Program-made: the position numbers and the translations under genes | Assembly (NCBI RefSeq): GCF_020520425.1 | Contig: NC_079488.1 | Coordinates: 23,128,247 to 23,192,246, forward strand | DNA from: Spinacia oleracea | Lineage: Eukaryota; Streptophyta; Magnoliopsida; Caryophyllales; Amaranthaceae | Length of the DNA: 64,000 nt | Direction of reading: 5' to 3' | Notes under the pieces: generated by a model | Databases searched by the model: none | What the model was told of the DNA's origin: nothing | The model's input: only the letters and a program-made list of their open reading frames with translations | Shown: piece by piece, positions 23,401-33,869 of the stretch | Position numbering within the stretch: the first letter of the stretch is position 1 | How the letters are laid out: each line of letters opens with the position of its first letter

Positions 23401-24857
23401 CGTGGGATCTGGTACCCCGTCCTCATGATGTTAATGTTATTCGTTCTATGTGGATTTTTTCTCATAAAGAAAAGGCTAATGGTGATTTTGAGAGGCATAA
23501 AGCCCGTCTTGTAGGGGATGGAAAAACTCAACAGGTTGGCATCGATTGTGGTGAGACTTTCAGCCCGGTAGTCAAACCGGCAACTATTCGGACGGTTCTT
23601 AGTCTATCTTTGTCCAAGAATTGGCCCATTCATCAGCTTGATGTCAAGAATGCTTTTTTGCATGGTGAGCTTAAGGAGACAGTCTATATGCACCAGCCGG
23701 TTGGGTTTCGTGATCCAACCCATCCTGATTATGTGTGTCTGTTACGTAAGTCTTTGTATGGACTTAAACAGGCACCCCGAGCTTGGTACAGGAGATTTGC
23801 AGATTATGTTATCTCACTGGGTTTTTCTAATAGTAAGTCAGACAACTCTTTATTCATTTATCGTCAGGGAAATGACATGGCTTACATTCTACTGTATGTT
23901 GATGATATCATTCTCACTGCCTCTACACATGTGCTTCGCCGTTCTGTAATGGAACATCTTGCGTCTGAATTTGCTATGAAGGATCTGAGTCCTTTGAACT
24001 ACTTTCTTGGCATTGCTGTGACGAGATATAAGGGTGGGTTATTTTTGTCTCAACGTAAGTATGCTGAGGAAATCATAGAATGTGCTGGCATGTCCTCTTG
24101 CAAGTCATCTTCCACTCCGGTTGACACTAAACCCAAGGTTAGTGCTACTTCTGGGACTCTGTATGAGGATCTGACTCATTATCGTAGTCTTGCGGGTGCT
24201 CTGCAGTACCTCACTTTCACCCGGCCAGATTAATATCTTATGCTGTTCAACAGGTTTGTTTGCATATGCACGACCCTCGAGATACTCATATGCATGCCCT
24301 CAAGCGAATCATCAGATACATTCAGAGTAATTACTCATGGCTTGCACCTATACCCGTCCTCCATCACAGACCTTGTATCCTATACTGATGCGGATTGGGG
24401 TGGGTGCCCTGACACCCGGCGTTCTACTTCGGGTTATTGTGTGTTTTTGGGAGACAACTTGATTTCCTGGTCGTCAAAGAGACAACCTACCTTGTCTCGG
24501 TCTAGTGCTGAAGCGGAATACAGGGGGTTGCTAATGCTGTCTCTGAATCCTGTTGGCTTCGAAATCTTCTTCTTGAACTACATTGTCCCGTGAGTAAGGC
24601 TACATTAGTTTACTGCGATAATGTGAGTGTTATCTATCTTTCTGGTAACCCTGTCCAACATCAACGCATTAAACATATTGAGATGGACATTCTTTTTGTT
24701 CGAGAAAAGGTTGCCCGAGGCTAGGTTCGTGTTTTACATGTCCCTTCCCGTTATCAGATAGCTGACATTTTTACTAAGGGTCTTCCCTTGGTACTTTTTG
24801 AGGATTTTTGGGACAGTCTCAGCGTTCGTATACCTCCCGTTTCGACTGCGGGGGTGT
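20474..24857 (+). pseudogene. Copia gag-pol pseudogene
   Basis: Domains in order: retrotran gag (20474-21070); a Gly/Asn/Arg-rich segment (21090-21335) where a CCHC knuckle would be expected; protease with WYMDTDATSHMT (21616-21651; the usual DTGA is DTDA); GAG-pre-integrase HDRLGHPG with C-x2-C (22018-22140); integrase core (22190-22600); reverse transcriptase with YVDD at 23895-23906; RNase H with DADWGG and SSAEAEYR (24380-24530). Breaks: a 1-nt loss near 20836, TAA at 21334 and a TGG-to-TAG-like stop near 21380, a 1-nt loss near 22284, shifts near 24228, 24330 and 24522, and a TAG near 24722. Confidence 0.88.
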
Positions 24858-25003
24858 AATAGATTATGTAAATAATCGGTTATATATCGTAGATATTATT
24901 CTGTATATCGTAGATATTATTTAGTGTATATTTCCCTTCCTATTGTACACTAGTATATAAACCCGTTGAGGTTAATGAAATCGTTACGGAAAATATTCTT
25001 TCA
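24855..25003 (+). repeat. 3' LTR of the copia element (about 149 bp)
   Basis: It begins TGTAATAGATTATG directly after the purine run and ends near TTCTTTCA. It contains 'atatcgtagatattatt' twice and a TATA-like 'agtatataaaccc'. The end is set by the TG...CA rule because there is no second LTR to compare. Confidence 0.6.
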
Positions 25004-25055
25004 ATTGACAAATAATTTTCTACTAAAAGAAAAACTCAACATAACTTGTGGTAAT

Positions 25056-26710
25056 TGTAACACCCCGTATTTTTTACTATTTTTGAAATATATTAATATC
25101 TTTTAAAATTACCGTTCTTAATATTTTCCTATTTTAATTAGTCAAAATAAACTTTATTTATACTTCATATTTTATACTTACTCGTAGTTATTGTTACTCT
25201 TGTTATACATTAATATTATTATTTTGGACCAATGGACTTATAACATATATATATACTCCTTATTTTAAATGGGATTAGAATTATAATGCTCTTTCCGACC
25301 GTATAGCTTAATTTTCTTTAGCCGTTTTTGCTTTTCTTCCTCTCCCACTGCGTGAGATAATACCAATAGTCTCTTGATGTATCCTATCTCTCTCCCTTTT
25401 GCAGTAACTGATTAGATTAGCATCCTTTTAGGCAATTAGGTTCTTAATATATAATATTAATATTGTTAATGTATTGATGTTTCAGTTTTAGGAGTTATAA
25501 CCTTTTAGTTTTCCAACTCCTCACATATATAATATATTCTTAAACTCTTCCCATTTAGCCACATGTTACTCATCATCTCCATTTTCCTTCTGCCATTTTC
25601 CTTCGTACGGAATGATAAGGTACGAATTTCTTTGTGTATATGATGTTGTCCGAGAAGAAATAAGATTACAAACTGATTATGCACTAGCTAGTAGTAGTAG
25701 GTGCTTTGAATGTGGGTATTAAGTTTTAGAAGTAAAAGAACTTGAAGTATTTGAATCAAGGGTTGATGATCCCTATATGATTCTGCAGTTGTTGTTTTAG
25801 GGTTGATGGTCCCTAAATCTATTTTTGATGATTTGAAAAAAAAAAGTATATTTCCAATGTTTTATGTTTTGTGAGCGTAAGATAATTATTGGGCTGCGGG
25901 ATTCAATGATTGGAACATGCCAACTACTCCGGCTGCGGGATCGAGTAGTACTTTTCTAGGTTAATTTTTGTCGTCCGGAACTACTTGGGTTGCGGGATTC
26001 AAGTAGGAAAACTGGGAGTTTGGCCATTCTTAGACACAGACGGCTGCGGGATCGTCTGAAGGTTCGCCCTGACAAACCTTTGATGGTGGGTTGCGGGATT
26101 CGCCAGCGTTCATATTTTTATATGCTTGCCTCACAAACAATTTTTCAAAAGTTAATCTTTATTATTTTAAAGTGATATTGTTTTTGAGAAGTCCTTGTGG
26201 GTAAAATTAAGAGTTTTACTTTAATCTTTTTGATTAATATTTATAAGAGTTATTAATGATTAAATTGTGTGTTTCAATTTATGATCTTATGTGTTCCCTA
26301 AGTTGTTTTTGTAACCTATATTCTATTATTCTTATTATTTCTATTTAATTGGTTATGCTTGAGCTGGGAGAGCTGTTAGTTACTCCCCACTGATTGTGGA
26401 ATTTTGTTGATTATTTTACAGGTTGTTTTTCCTACCTTGTTTGGGCTTGGACTTGGGCTTCGAGTGAGAATAAAACTATTGAAGATTATTTTATTTTTAA
26501 CCCTATTTTATTATATTTGAAGTTATGTTTTAACTCATTTGAGGCTTTATCTTAATTACTCTTTATTTTATTCTTATTGGTTTTACAATTTAGTGTTTAA
26601 ACCCCTCTTTATTTTTAGGGACAATCCCAGAAGACGGTGTTTCCGCCACCGTCAATTTAAATAGCTCTTTCCTTTCTTATTTTCTATGTTAAAATTTCTG
26701 GGTTGTTACA
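25056..26710. mobile_element. Probable solo LTR (TGTAACACCCC type)
   Basis: It begins TGTAACACCCCG and ends GGGTTGTTACA, so termini are TG...CA with a short inverted repeat. TAAT flanks both sides (25052-25055 and 26711-26714). The length of 1655 bp, lack of coding capacity and this terminus fit plant Ty3/gypsy LTRs. A TATA-like 'acatatataatatattc' lies near 25524. The segment 25759-26105 is a cluster of hairpins (separate entry). A TIR element is the alternative reading. Confidence 0.6.
25759..26105 (+). other. Hairpin array with conserved loops and varying stems
   Basis: Five hairpins share the loop GG(C/T)TGCGGGAT(T/C) but have different stems. They are 25885-25910 (ATTATTG/CAATGAT, one G-U), 25923-25949 (ACTACTC/GAGTAGT), 25981-26006 (CTACTTG/CAAGTAG), 26037-26058 (CAGACG/CGTCTG) and 26084-26105 (TGGTG/CGCCA, one G-U). 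Two more hairpins upstream share the loop TTGATG(A/G)T: 25759-25774 (AGGG/CCCT) and 25796-25817 (TTTAGGG/CCCTAAA). Different stem sequences that all stay complementary around a fixed loop are the mark of selected nucleic-acid structure. Whether it acts as RNA or DNA is unknown. Confidence 0.7.
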
Positions 26711-27013
26711 TAATTTTGACCAATATTTTATACAACATACTCAAGAGTTTATATGGTCCATAACTCACACTCAAAATTTATAACAAGTTTTCTTACTTAA
26801 ACTAAAAAATGTATGACAAATTTTAATAAAATAGTAATAACTCCCTCCGTTCCATAGTGATGTTCTAATTTTTACTTTTCAGTTTTTCATTGCATATTTT
26901 GTCTCATTTATATCTCTAATTATACATTAACAAAAATATAAAATTTTGATATTATTAAAGTACTAATTGAAACGAATCAAATAAAACTCCACATGAATAT
27001 GTTTTTTTTCTTA

Positions 27014-28395
27014 GGAAAAATTAATTCTAATATTTTAACCTTTGGTCGGTCTTCCAATAACAATCCCACTAATACGATATCTCTCGCTGATCAAACATTC
27101 AAACCTTTGACACCTATTTTCGTTAAATAGACCTTATGATCGGTTACTTGAAAGAAAGTTAACAACTTTCAAATTGACTCTATTTAGCTGGCGTGGCTTT
27201 TTTGTTTACGTTTTTTTTTAAAATTCAAGTGTTATTTGGACTGCAACAGACCATAAATGTACTAATAATCCAAAGTAAAACAAATTTAGAAAGATTCAGA
27301 AATTTCTTCCACGTTGATACAAGAAGAGAACCAATATGATTACATCCAAAAAGGCTGTCATTCTAACTGAAAATTCACCATCACTGGGCTATTTTGAGTT
27401 TTTGATATTTTTAGTAAGAAAAGAGGTGGACCAAATCAAACTGTGAAATTATTGAATAAAGAACAAGAAAAAGAGAATTTCATGAAAAAAGCAAAGGGCA
27501 TACTCAAAGAGCAAAAGGGAAATAGAAGCATTCAATGTATATGCTCTCTTGTCTAGTAATCACATAATAACCAGGTTTAGAAGGACATTTTAATCCTTAA
27601 AACAAACATGTAATCCACCATAAAGCAAGTGTAAATGGGAATCAATAAATCCAGGAACCTCAATTTTTCCCTCTAAGTTCAATTTTTGCGTTGTGCTCCC
27701 TTCTAATTCGGCCATATTAATATCCATGGAATTAGCGAAAGGGAGAGAAAGGTCACTGATGTATATGAATGCATTTGTCACCAATAAATCTTCTACTTCT
27801 GCTACTTTCAATTTCGACCACTCTGCAAAAAATTGAAAAATTAGAATATTCATCTTTCTCTCTCTTAATCAACGACTTTGTCTTCTCATCCACTTTCGCA
27901 GCAATATCATTGATTTCCGATGCTTTTGTTCTTGAATCGCCCACCTTCACTACCTCACGGAACACCTTCAACCCCCATTCACTGTAAAAATTCCCATGAA
28001 CCGGCCTTTGAGTCGCAAAATTAGGGTTTCCAACAAATTTTGGGCGATTAAATTCCTGCAATTTCGAACTTCGTTTAACATCTTCGGTACCACCATCTTT
28101 GCTAATGAGTTTTTCATTCAACTCCTCTTTCTCTCTCTTCATCTTCTCCTTTTTATTTGTTAACGACGTCTTTGAGGAGCAAACACAAAGAAGGAAATGA
28201 GAGAGAGGAAGGAAACATGTTGAATTCGCAATAGTCATTGCCACATAGGATAAATAACTGATTTTGCAGGTCGCAATTTAATGATTTCTGTTTAAAGAAA
28301 ATAGGTATCAAAGGTTGGGCCAACAAGAGATATCGTATTAGTGAGGCTATTATTGGAAGACCGACCAAAGGTTGGATTATTAGAGTTGAATTTTC
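27014..28395 (-). mobile_element. Pack-MULE with long inverted repeats
   Basis: Ends are GGAAAAATTAATTCTAATA at the left and the inverted GGAAAATTCAACTCTAATA at the right. They continue inward for over 100 bp ('aacctttggtcggtcttccaataa', 'cactaatacgatatctct', 'cctttgacacctattttc'). TTTTTCTTA flanks it perfectly at 27005-27013 and 28396-28404, the 9-bp duplication diagnostic of Mutator-like elements. No transposase is present; it carries host-derived coding sequence on the minus strand. Confidence 0.9.
27600..28244 (-). pseudogene. Captured chimeric gene with amidohydrolase (LAF3-like) exon
   Basis: The downstream exon begins after a TTTTTTGCAG acceptor (near 27826). It reads 'VEDLLVTNAFIYISDLSLPF', then 'LNLEGKIEVPGFIDSHLHLL' with 'YGGLH' before a GTTTGT donor-like site. 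This is the N-terminal part of the plant YtcJ-type amidohydrolase family (LAF3 group), with the metal-binding H-x-H in DSHLHL. The upstream part (to 28244) encodes about 110 residues rich in K and E, of unrecognised origin. Most of the enzyme domain is absent, so no activity is expected. Confidence 0.7.
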
Positions 28396-28487
28396 CTTTT
28401 TCTTATGTATTGGAAATAATTATACGATTCTCTTTAATTTAAATAGTGTCAAAATTCTAAATTGGAACATCCTATAAAAATGATGAG

Positions 28488-29450
28488 TAATAATTAGGAA
28501 TGACAAAAGTGATTTATGACAAAAAATACTACAAGTTCTATAATCTTGTGGTAATTTAGATATTATAATCTACAATACATATTTATATGAGTTTTAATCT
28601 AAACTTAAAAATATATGCTAAATATAACAATTAAGAAACTATATAGATTTTAATCTACAATACGAGTGTTAACCTAAGCTCAAATTATAATTTAATACAA
28701 TATAGGTTCTAAAGCCACATCAAATACACATCTAATTCGAGCTCAAATTCTAAGTGCGTTAAAGATGAATTAAATTTTTTTAAAAATTGTAGTTCTTATG
28801 TTTCTTAAACATAATTTTTGTTTAATGATTCCCTGAAAAAAGTGAAAATAACAAGGCCTATATATGTTTTTTACGCACATAATACAAAGTATACCATGTT
28901 TAATTAATATTGATCAATTTAAACTAATTATGTTTTACATAAATTTAAAATTTTACTATCTCGTTATTATTAATGTGTATCTCATATTTTGTCAAACACA
29001 CATAACAAATAAATTTTATTTCAATAAAAATATTTCTCAATCATAAATTATTGTTTACGAGTAATTAATAATATACTGTAAACAATTTTAGTAACATCTT
29101 TGTGTTGCACGAGTTCTATCCTAGTATCTTTATCAGACATGTTATTATAATATTATTTGTCTGTTATGAATGCTCCCTAAATTCTTACATTTTCCTCTAT
29201 CTTGTAATTTAGCTATTTTTGGTCCTCTTTGTTCGGATTTTTTCTCACTTCTTTACTCTCTTTTTGTTTGAATTTACTCTCTATCTGTTTGAATTACGGA
29301 GTATTATTTATGAGTAAAATCAAATGAAGAGAGATTAGGTTTTATCAATTTCTTGAAGATTTTTTTCGCGAGCAGCAATTTCAAGACTTTTGAGTTTGTG
29401 TGCCTCCTTGTAAGAGTATGTGTTTTATTTTATCTTGATATTATATAATA
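28488..29450. other. AT-rich non-coding stretch
   Basis: No gene, repeat boundary or RNA was recognised. The only longer open frame (28864-29046) has a low-complexity translation. Confidence 0.5.
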
Positions 29451-29820
29451 CTAGATTTTGGCCCGTGCGATGCAGGGTTTCTATTAAATTGTTAAGTTAA
29501 AATAAAACTCCTATACTGCTATATTTTATATATTACGTAGTAGATTAGATTAGTTTTTTTTATTTTAAATAGAAATTCATTTTAGATTTACTTTTTAATT
29601 ATTAGAGCGTTTGATTTTGGATGAAATTGTATATGCGTAATACTAATAATTAATTAATAACAATATCTAGGTGGCACCTAATTATTTATCTACGTGGCAC
29701 TCGAATTTTTTAATTCAAAATTAAATTAAAAATCTTATTTATCATTGGCCGAAACCAATAGTAATCATACGTGATGCTCTAATAATTCAGCAAATATGCC
29801 TCCTTTATATATAAATATCT
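29451..29820 (-). mobile_element. Short non-autonomous Helitron
   Basis: On the minus strand it ends with a hairpin (CCCTGC-atc-GCACGGG, one mismatch) followed by a spacer and CTAG|T. That is the 3' structure of Helitrons inserted between A and T. The opposite end near 29820 is 'atatttatatataaaggagg' on the minus strand, typical of short Helitron 5' ends, but the exact TC start is unclear. No protein is encoded. Confidence 0.55.
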
Positions 29821-30204
29821 AGGTATCTGGGTATTAATCATTGGTTCTCTAAGGTGTTGTCAGCCAATTGGCTGAGGTGATTGGTTGACTTCACAAGGGG
29901 TTCAGAATTGTCTTCCGGCTGGCTAAAGGGGTTATAGTTGTTCACCGGCCAGCAAACAACGTATGACATACTACATCTGAAGTTTTGGCATTTCAATTCG
30001 ATAACAACATGTGTGTATGTTACTACTTATCTATATTTATTAATTAATTTTCTTCCATTCAGTCACATTACTATGTTAGGAGCTTAAAGTAGAAGTGTAG
30101 ATTTTACCTTCTGAAAAGCTTAAGCTTAGGCGCTTAACACCACATAGTTGTCCAACGAAACAAAATAATATTAAACTAAACCAAATTTCCCATCTTATTT
30201 AATA

Positions 30205-30460
30205 CTTCCTCCGTTCCACAATAAATGCATCATTTCTCATTGCACGTATGCCAATGCGCTTATTTGAACATTAATATCTCTATATGCGTATAAGTAAAAA
30301 TTATAAAAAGTTGATATTTGGAATCCTTGCATTAATACGAATTTAACAAGATCACCTGACTTTGTTTTTACTTACACAACAGTGAAAAAAATATTGTCAA
30401 AGTTGATTGAAGAATAGTGCACAAATGAGAAATGATGCATCTATTGTGGAACGGAAGAAG
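30205..30460. mobile_element. Stowaway MITE, intact
   Basis: Left CTTCCTCCGTTCCACAATAA and right, reverse-complemented, CTTCTTCCGTTCCACAATAG pair for over 30 bp, up to 'gatgcatcatttctcatt'. It is flanked by TA (30203-30204 and 30461-30462). At 256 bp and without coding capacity it is a Tc1/mariner-derived MITE, related to the split copy at 26841-28487. Confidence 0.85.
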
Positions 30461-30895
30461 TATAGTGTAAACGATAAAAATTAGTATCTTACATGCAAAA
30501 ATAAAGCCATAAAAAAATTCATTTCTATTAATCAAGTAAAAACTAATTAAGGTTCCCCCTGACATCGAGGCTTAACTTATATGCGTAGTCTTTTAAAATT
30601 TTACGAATTCCAACCTTGAGAACTCAACTTAACAAAAATATGAGTATTTTTTTTTAATGGGATCTTATAAATTATTAAAGGTTACTCGTACTTTTCTAAA
30701 ACAGGATTTTGCTAGGTATGATAAATTCAATATTATCTTTTGGATCAATTTTTTTATATCATCCAATTACAAAAATTATAGAGCAAAAGTTTCACGAAAC
30801 GTATTTGTGGTTAAAATTTAACATCAAAGATAAATACTCCTATTCCCGGTTTCCCCCTCTACAAAAATAACCCGAATGTTAACATGAAAAATGCA

Positions 30896-31170
30896 AAAAT
30901 ATAAATATATAAAGATAGAATCATGTTGTATTATTTAATTAGATGTCTAACTTAAGTCGTCTATATCCTGTTACGCGGAGTACTTATTGTTGTTGAATAT
31001 ATGAAAAAGAAACAATTATTAGTCTGTATTATTTGAATTTGATATTTTATAAATACACATTAACCTTGTAATTGAGCTTCAAATCAACCAATAAAAAAAT
31101 TGGACTACAATAATAAAAAAACAAAAAAATCAATTAAATTAGCCCGTACATCACACGGATTTAAAACTAG
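30896..31170 (+). mobile_element. Helitron 3' end (short element)
   Basis: 'CCCGTACATCACACGGATTT' then 'aaaaCTAG|T' is a weak Helitron 3' hairpin and terminus on the plus strand, ending at 31170. The start is set near 'ataaatatataaagatag' by analogy with Helitron 5' ends and may be wrong. Confidence 0.4.
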
Positions 31171-31284
31171 TAAAATATATGAATGTTGAATAGAGTAAAA
31201 ATCAAGCCCAAATTCTTATATGAGACTGTCCTCAACATCAACTGATGGTGAGACCAGTTCACACTTGCGAATTTAGGTTATATT

Positions 31285-32365
31285 GATTCTATAGTTTAGA
31301 CATGTTACTTTTTTTTTTTTTTTTTTTTTATAATTTTAGAGGAGTTACTATTTTTAGTTTAGGTATGTTACTTATATAGTTTATACATGTTACTTTTTTT
31401 ATACGGAGTAGTTTTAGGGGAGATACCTAAGGCTCTGTTCTCTTCACCTTTATTTTCACTTATTTCAGGTCTGATAAGATAAGATAAGATAAAATAAGAT
31501 AAAATAAGGGCCAATAAGATAAGATAAGATAAGTTCAGGGCCAATAAGATAAGATAAGATAAAATAAGATAAGTTTAGGGTCAATAAGATAAGATAAGAT
31601 AAGTTCAGGGAAAATAAGATAAGATAAGATAAGGTGAGGTAAATATTACATAAGGTAATACTATAAGTTTCAATAAGATAAGATAAGATAAGATAAGGGT
31701 CAATAAGATAAGATAAGATAAGATAAGATAAGGGTCAATAAGTTCCGATAAGATAAGATAAGATAAGATAAGGGTCAATAAGATAAGATAAGATAAAATA
31801 AGATAAGTTCAGGGCTAATAAGATAAGAGAACACTACCTTAGTTTAGGTATGTGACTTCTATAGTTTAGACATGTTACTTTTTTTTTATATAATTTTAGA
31901 GGAAGTACTTTTTTTAGTTTAGGTATGTTACTTCTATAGTTTATACATGTTACTTTTTTTTATACAGAGTAGTTTTAGGGGAGATACCTTCTTAGTTTAG
32001 GTATGTTACTTGTATAGTTTAGACATGTTACTTTTTTTTTTTAATAATTTTAGAGGAGGTATTTTTTTTAGTTTAGGTATGTTACTTCTATAATTTAGAC
32101 ATGTTACTTTTTTTTATATAATTTTAGATGAGATACTTTTTTAGTTTAGGTATGTTACTTCTATAGTTTAGACATGTTACTTTTTTTTTATACGGAATAG
32201 TTTTAGGGGAGGTACATTTTTAGTTTAGGTATGTTACTTCTATAGTTTAGACATGTTACTTTTTTTTTAAAAAGAAATTTTTAGAGGAGGTACTTTTTTA
32301 GTTTAGGTATGTTACTTCTATAGTTTAGATCTGTTACTTTTTTTTTATAGTTTTAGGGGAGGTAC
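31285..32365. repeat. Minisatellite, about 76-bp unit, nine or so copies
   Basis: Units contain 'tagtttaggtatgttacttc', 'tatagtttagacatgttac', a T-run, and 'gttttaggggaggtac', repeated with small changes at 31362, 31846, 31922, 31999, 32074, 32149, 32227 and 32305. One unit is interrupted by the MITE at 31429-31840. Flanks at about 31220 and 32385 share inverted words around 'accatca', so the array may be the interior of a larger inverted-repeat element. Confidence 0.75.
31429..31840. mobile_element. MITE filled with GATAA repeats
   Basis: Ends AAGGCTCTGTTCTCTT and (inverted) AAGGTAGTGTTCTCTT form a 16-bp terminal repeat with three mismatches. The interior is almost entirely 'ataagataagataag' blocks separated by 'ttcaggg(c/t)caat'. 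It is inserted in one unit of the surrounding minisatellite, which supplies the empty site. Confidence 0.65.
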
Positions 32366-32854
32366 GCTATTGGTTTCGCGCTCGTCACACCATCAAGTAG
32401 ATGATGTAACTGGTCTAAGAGGAGACGCGCTAAAAATCAAGACGCTGAAACGAAAAGAGAACGGACTAACGGAGAAAGTACATGCGGTAACATAAAAGAA
32501 CAGCATCTAGCTTGGTGTTCAGAAATAAGGACCTAATACCTAACTAAAAGTGGGGTAAGAATATAAATTAAAGTTTTACGTTTGAATATCATAATATAAC
32601 AAGGTGTTTCAATTGGTTAGGATTCTTAGGAATCTTGGCCATTGTTGTCTAATTGTATTTCCTCCACTCTTTAGAAACAATTGTAGGTTCTCTTTTTCAT
32701 ATGGTCGTATCGTTTTTGTTTGGTCGAAAGTAAAAAGCAAAATTATAGATGATATTTGTCATTCCTTATTTTATCTACCAATTTTTTATTTTTATTTTTA
32801 ATTTTTTTTTTTTTTTTTTTATGTTAATTCAATTTTTCCCTTTGTTGTTTGTTA

Positions 32855-33129
32855 TCCCTCTGTATTTTATTAAGGGATACACTTGTCTTTTCCGGCCGTA
32901 TTTATTTAAGAGATACACTTGCCATTTTTAGTAACTTATCAACTTCACCATCTAATTAAATAATATATCTACACCCCACCCCTACTCCCTAAAATGACAT
33001 GGTCCCCACTTGTTTTACTTATTAAAATATCTATTCAACCCCATTTGTTTTATTACTTTATTTCATTCAATTCTTTTTCTTAATACCCGTGCCCGGCCAA
33101 GTGTATCTGTTAAATAAATACGGAGGGAG
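32855..33129. mobile_element. Stowaway-like MITE
   Basis: Left TCCCTCTGTATTTTATTAAG...GATACACTTG pairs with the right CAAGTGTATCTG...TTAAATAAATACGGAGGGAG. TA flanks both ends (32853-32854, 33130-33131). An extra inner copy 'gccgtatttatttaagagat' follows the left arm. It is non-coding. Confidence 0.65.
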
Positions 33130-33363
33130 TATATTTTACATCTCTAACATATTTTTCACTCTATCTTTCTCATTCAATATCAATTCACCTTTTAATTCAT
33201 ACGAAATATATTTCATTCAACTTCTTCTACTTCATCTCCCTATTTAACACTCAACTAGATTTTAGGCTCGGACGATGACTCGGGTTACTGCATGTCTGTA
33301 TTAGTAACATTTATATTATTGTTATTAGAAAATGTTATTCATCTGCAAACAAGCACAATCCCA

Positions 33364-33800
33364 TGTTAGCTCATTATTTTTACCGGAGGGACGAACACAA
33401 ACTCCTTAAACTTTCACAATCACAAGGACAAAGTGGTGGTTGTAATGAGATGAGCAACAATCAAGACTTTGAATCGACTTAATAACTCATTTCCAAGCTG
33501 AAATAATAAATTCAGATAATATCCAACTCTATAAAGGGCTCGATCGACATAGTCACCAATAAAGGGACATGATCTTATCTTGCCTTTATTGGTGACTATG
33601 TCGGAGCTCTTTATAGAGTTGAATCTTAATTATTAGAATATATTTATTATTTCATCTTGGAAATGAGTTGCTAAGTCGATTGAAAGTCTTGATTGTTGCT
33701 CCAATTACAACCACCACAATGTCCTTGTGATTATGTGAAAGTCGAAGGAGTTTGCGTTCAGCCCTCCAGTAAAACTAATGAGCTAGCAAGGGGTTGGGGT
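33364..33800. repeat. Fold-back element (long near-perfect inverted repeat)
   Basis: The left arm (from 'gttagctcattatttttaccgg', through 'aactcctt', 'atcacaagg', 'actttgaatcgactt', to 'atagtcaccaataaag') is matched in reverse order by the right arm ending 'cagtaaaactaatgagctagc'. The two arms are about 195-210 bp and the loop is about 25 nt ('gacatgatcttatcttg'). Transcription through it would give a long hairpin RNA. No target duplication was found. Confidence 0.7.
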
Positions 33801-33869
33801 TGTTTGTAGATGGAGTAAGAGAGATTCATGGTGATGAAATAAAAGTCTGCAAATGTGTATTCTATTACA

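Larger units (their letters stand above)
20474..25003 (+). mobile_element. Decayed Ty1/copia retrotransposon without 5' LTR
   Basis: Gag, protease, integrase, reverse transcriptase and RNase H follow in copia order, then a purine run (gactgcgggg) and a short 3' LTR. No matching LTR lies upstream of gag, where the sequence is unrelated AT-rich DNA, so the element is truncated or rearranged at its left end. Confidence 0.85.
26841..28487. mobile_element. Stowaway-like MITE, split by a Pack-MULE
   Basis: The left end reads CTCCCTCCGTTCCATAGTGATGTTC. The right end reverse-complemented reads CTCATCATTTTTATAGGATGTTCC, matching in its inner part. Removing the 27014-28395 insert and one 9-bp duplication leaves about 256 bp, the same size as the intact relative at 30205-30460. 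It is non-coding. Confidence 0.7.

Noticed and set aside
25759..26105. CRISPR-like array
   Set aside because: The 12-nt conserved words with variable neighbours recall repeats and spacers, but the neighbours pair with each other to form stems, the setting is a plant genome, and repeat length is far too short.
29451..31170. A single 1.7-kb TIR transposon
   Set aside because: The ends are better explained as two separate Helitron 3' termini in opposite orientation; no flanking duplication was seen.
33253..33300. Another Helitron 3' end (CTAG with 'ggctcggacgatgactcggg')
   Set aside because: The hairpin is broken (direct rather than inverted words) and no 5' end was found.
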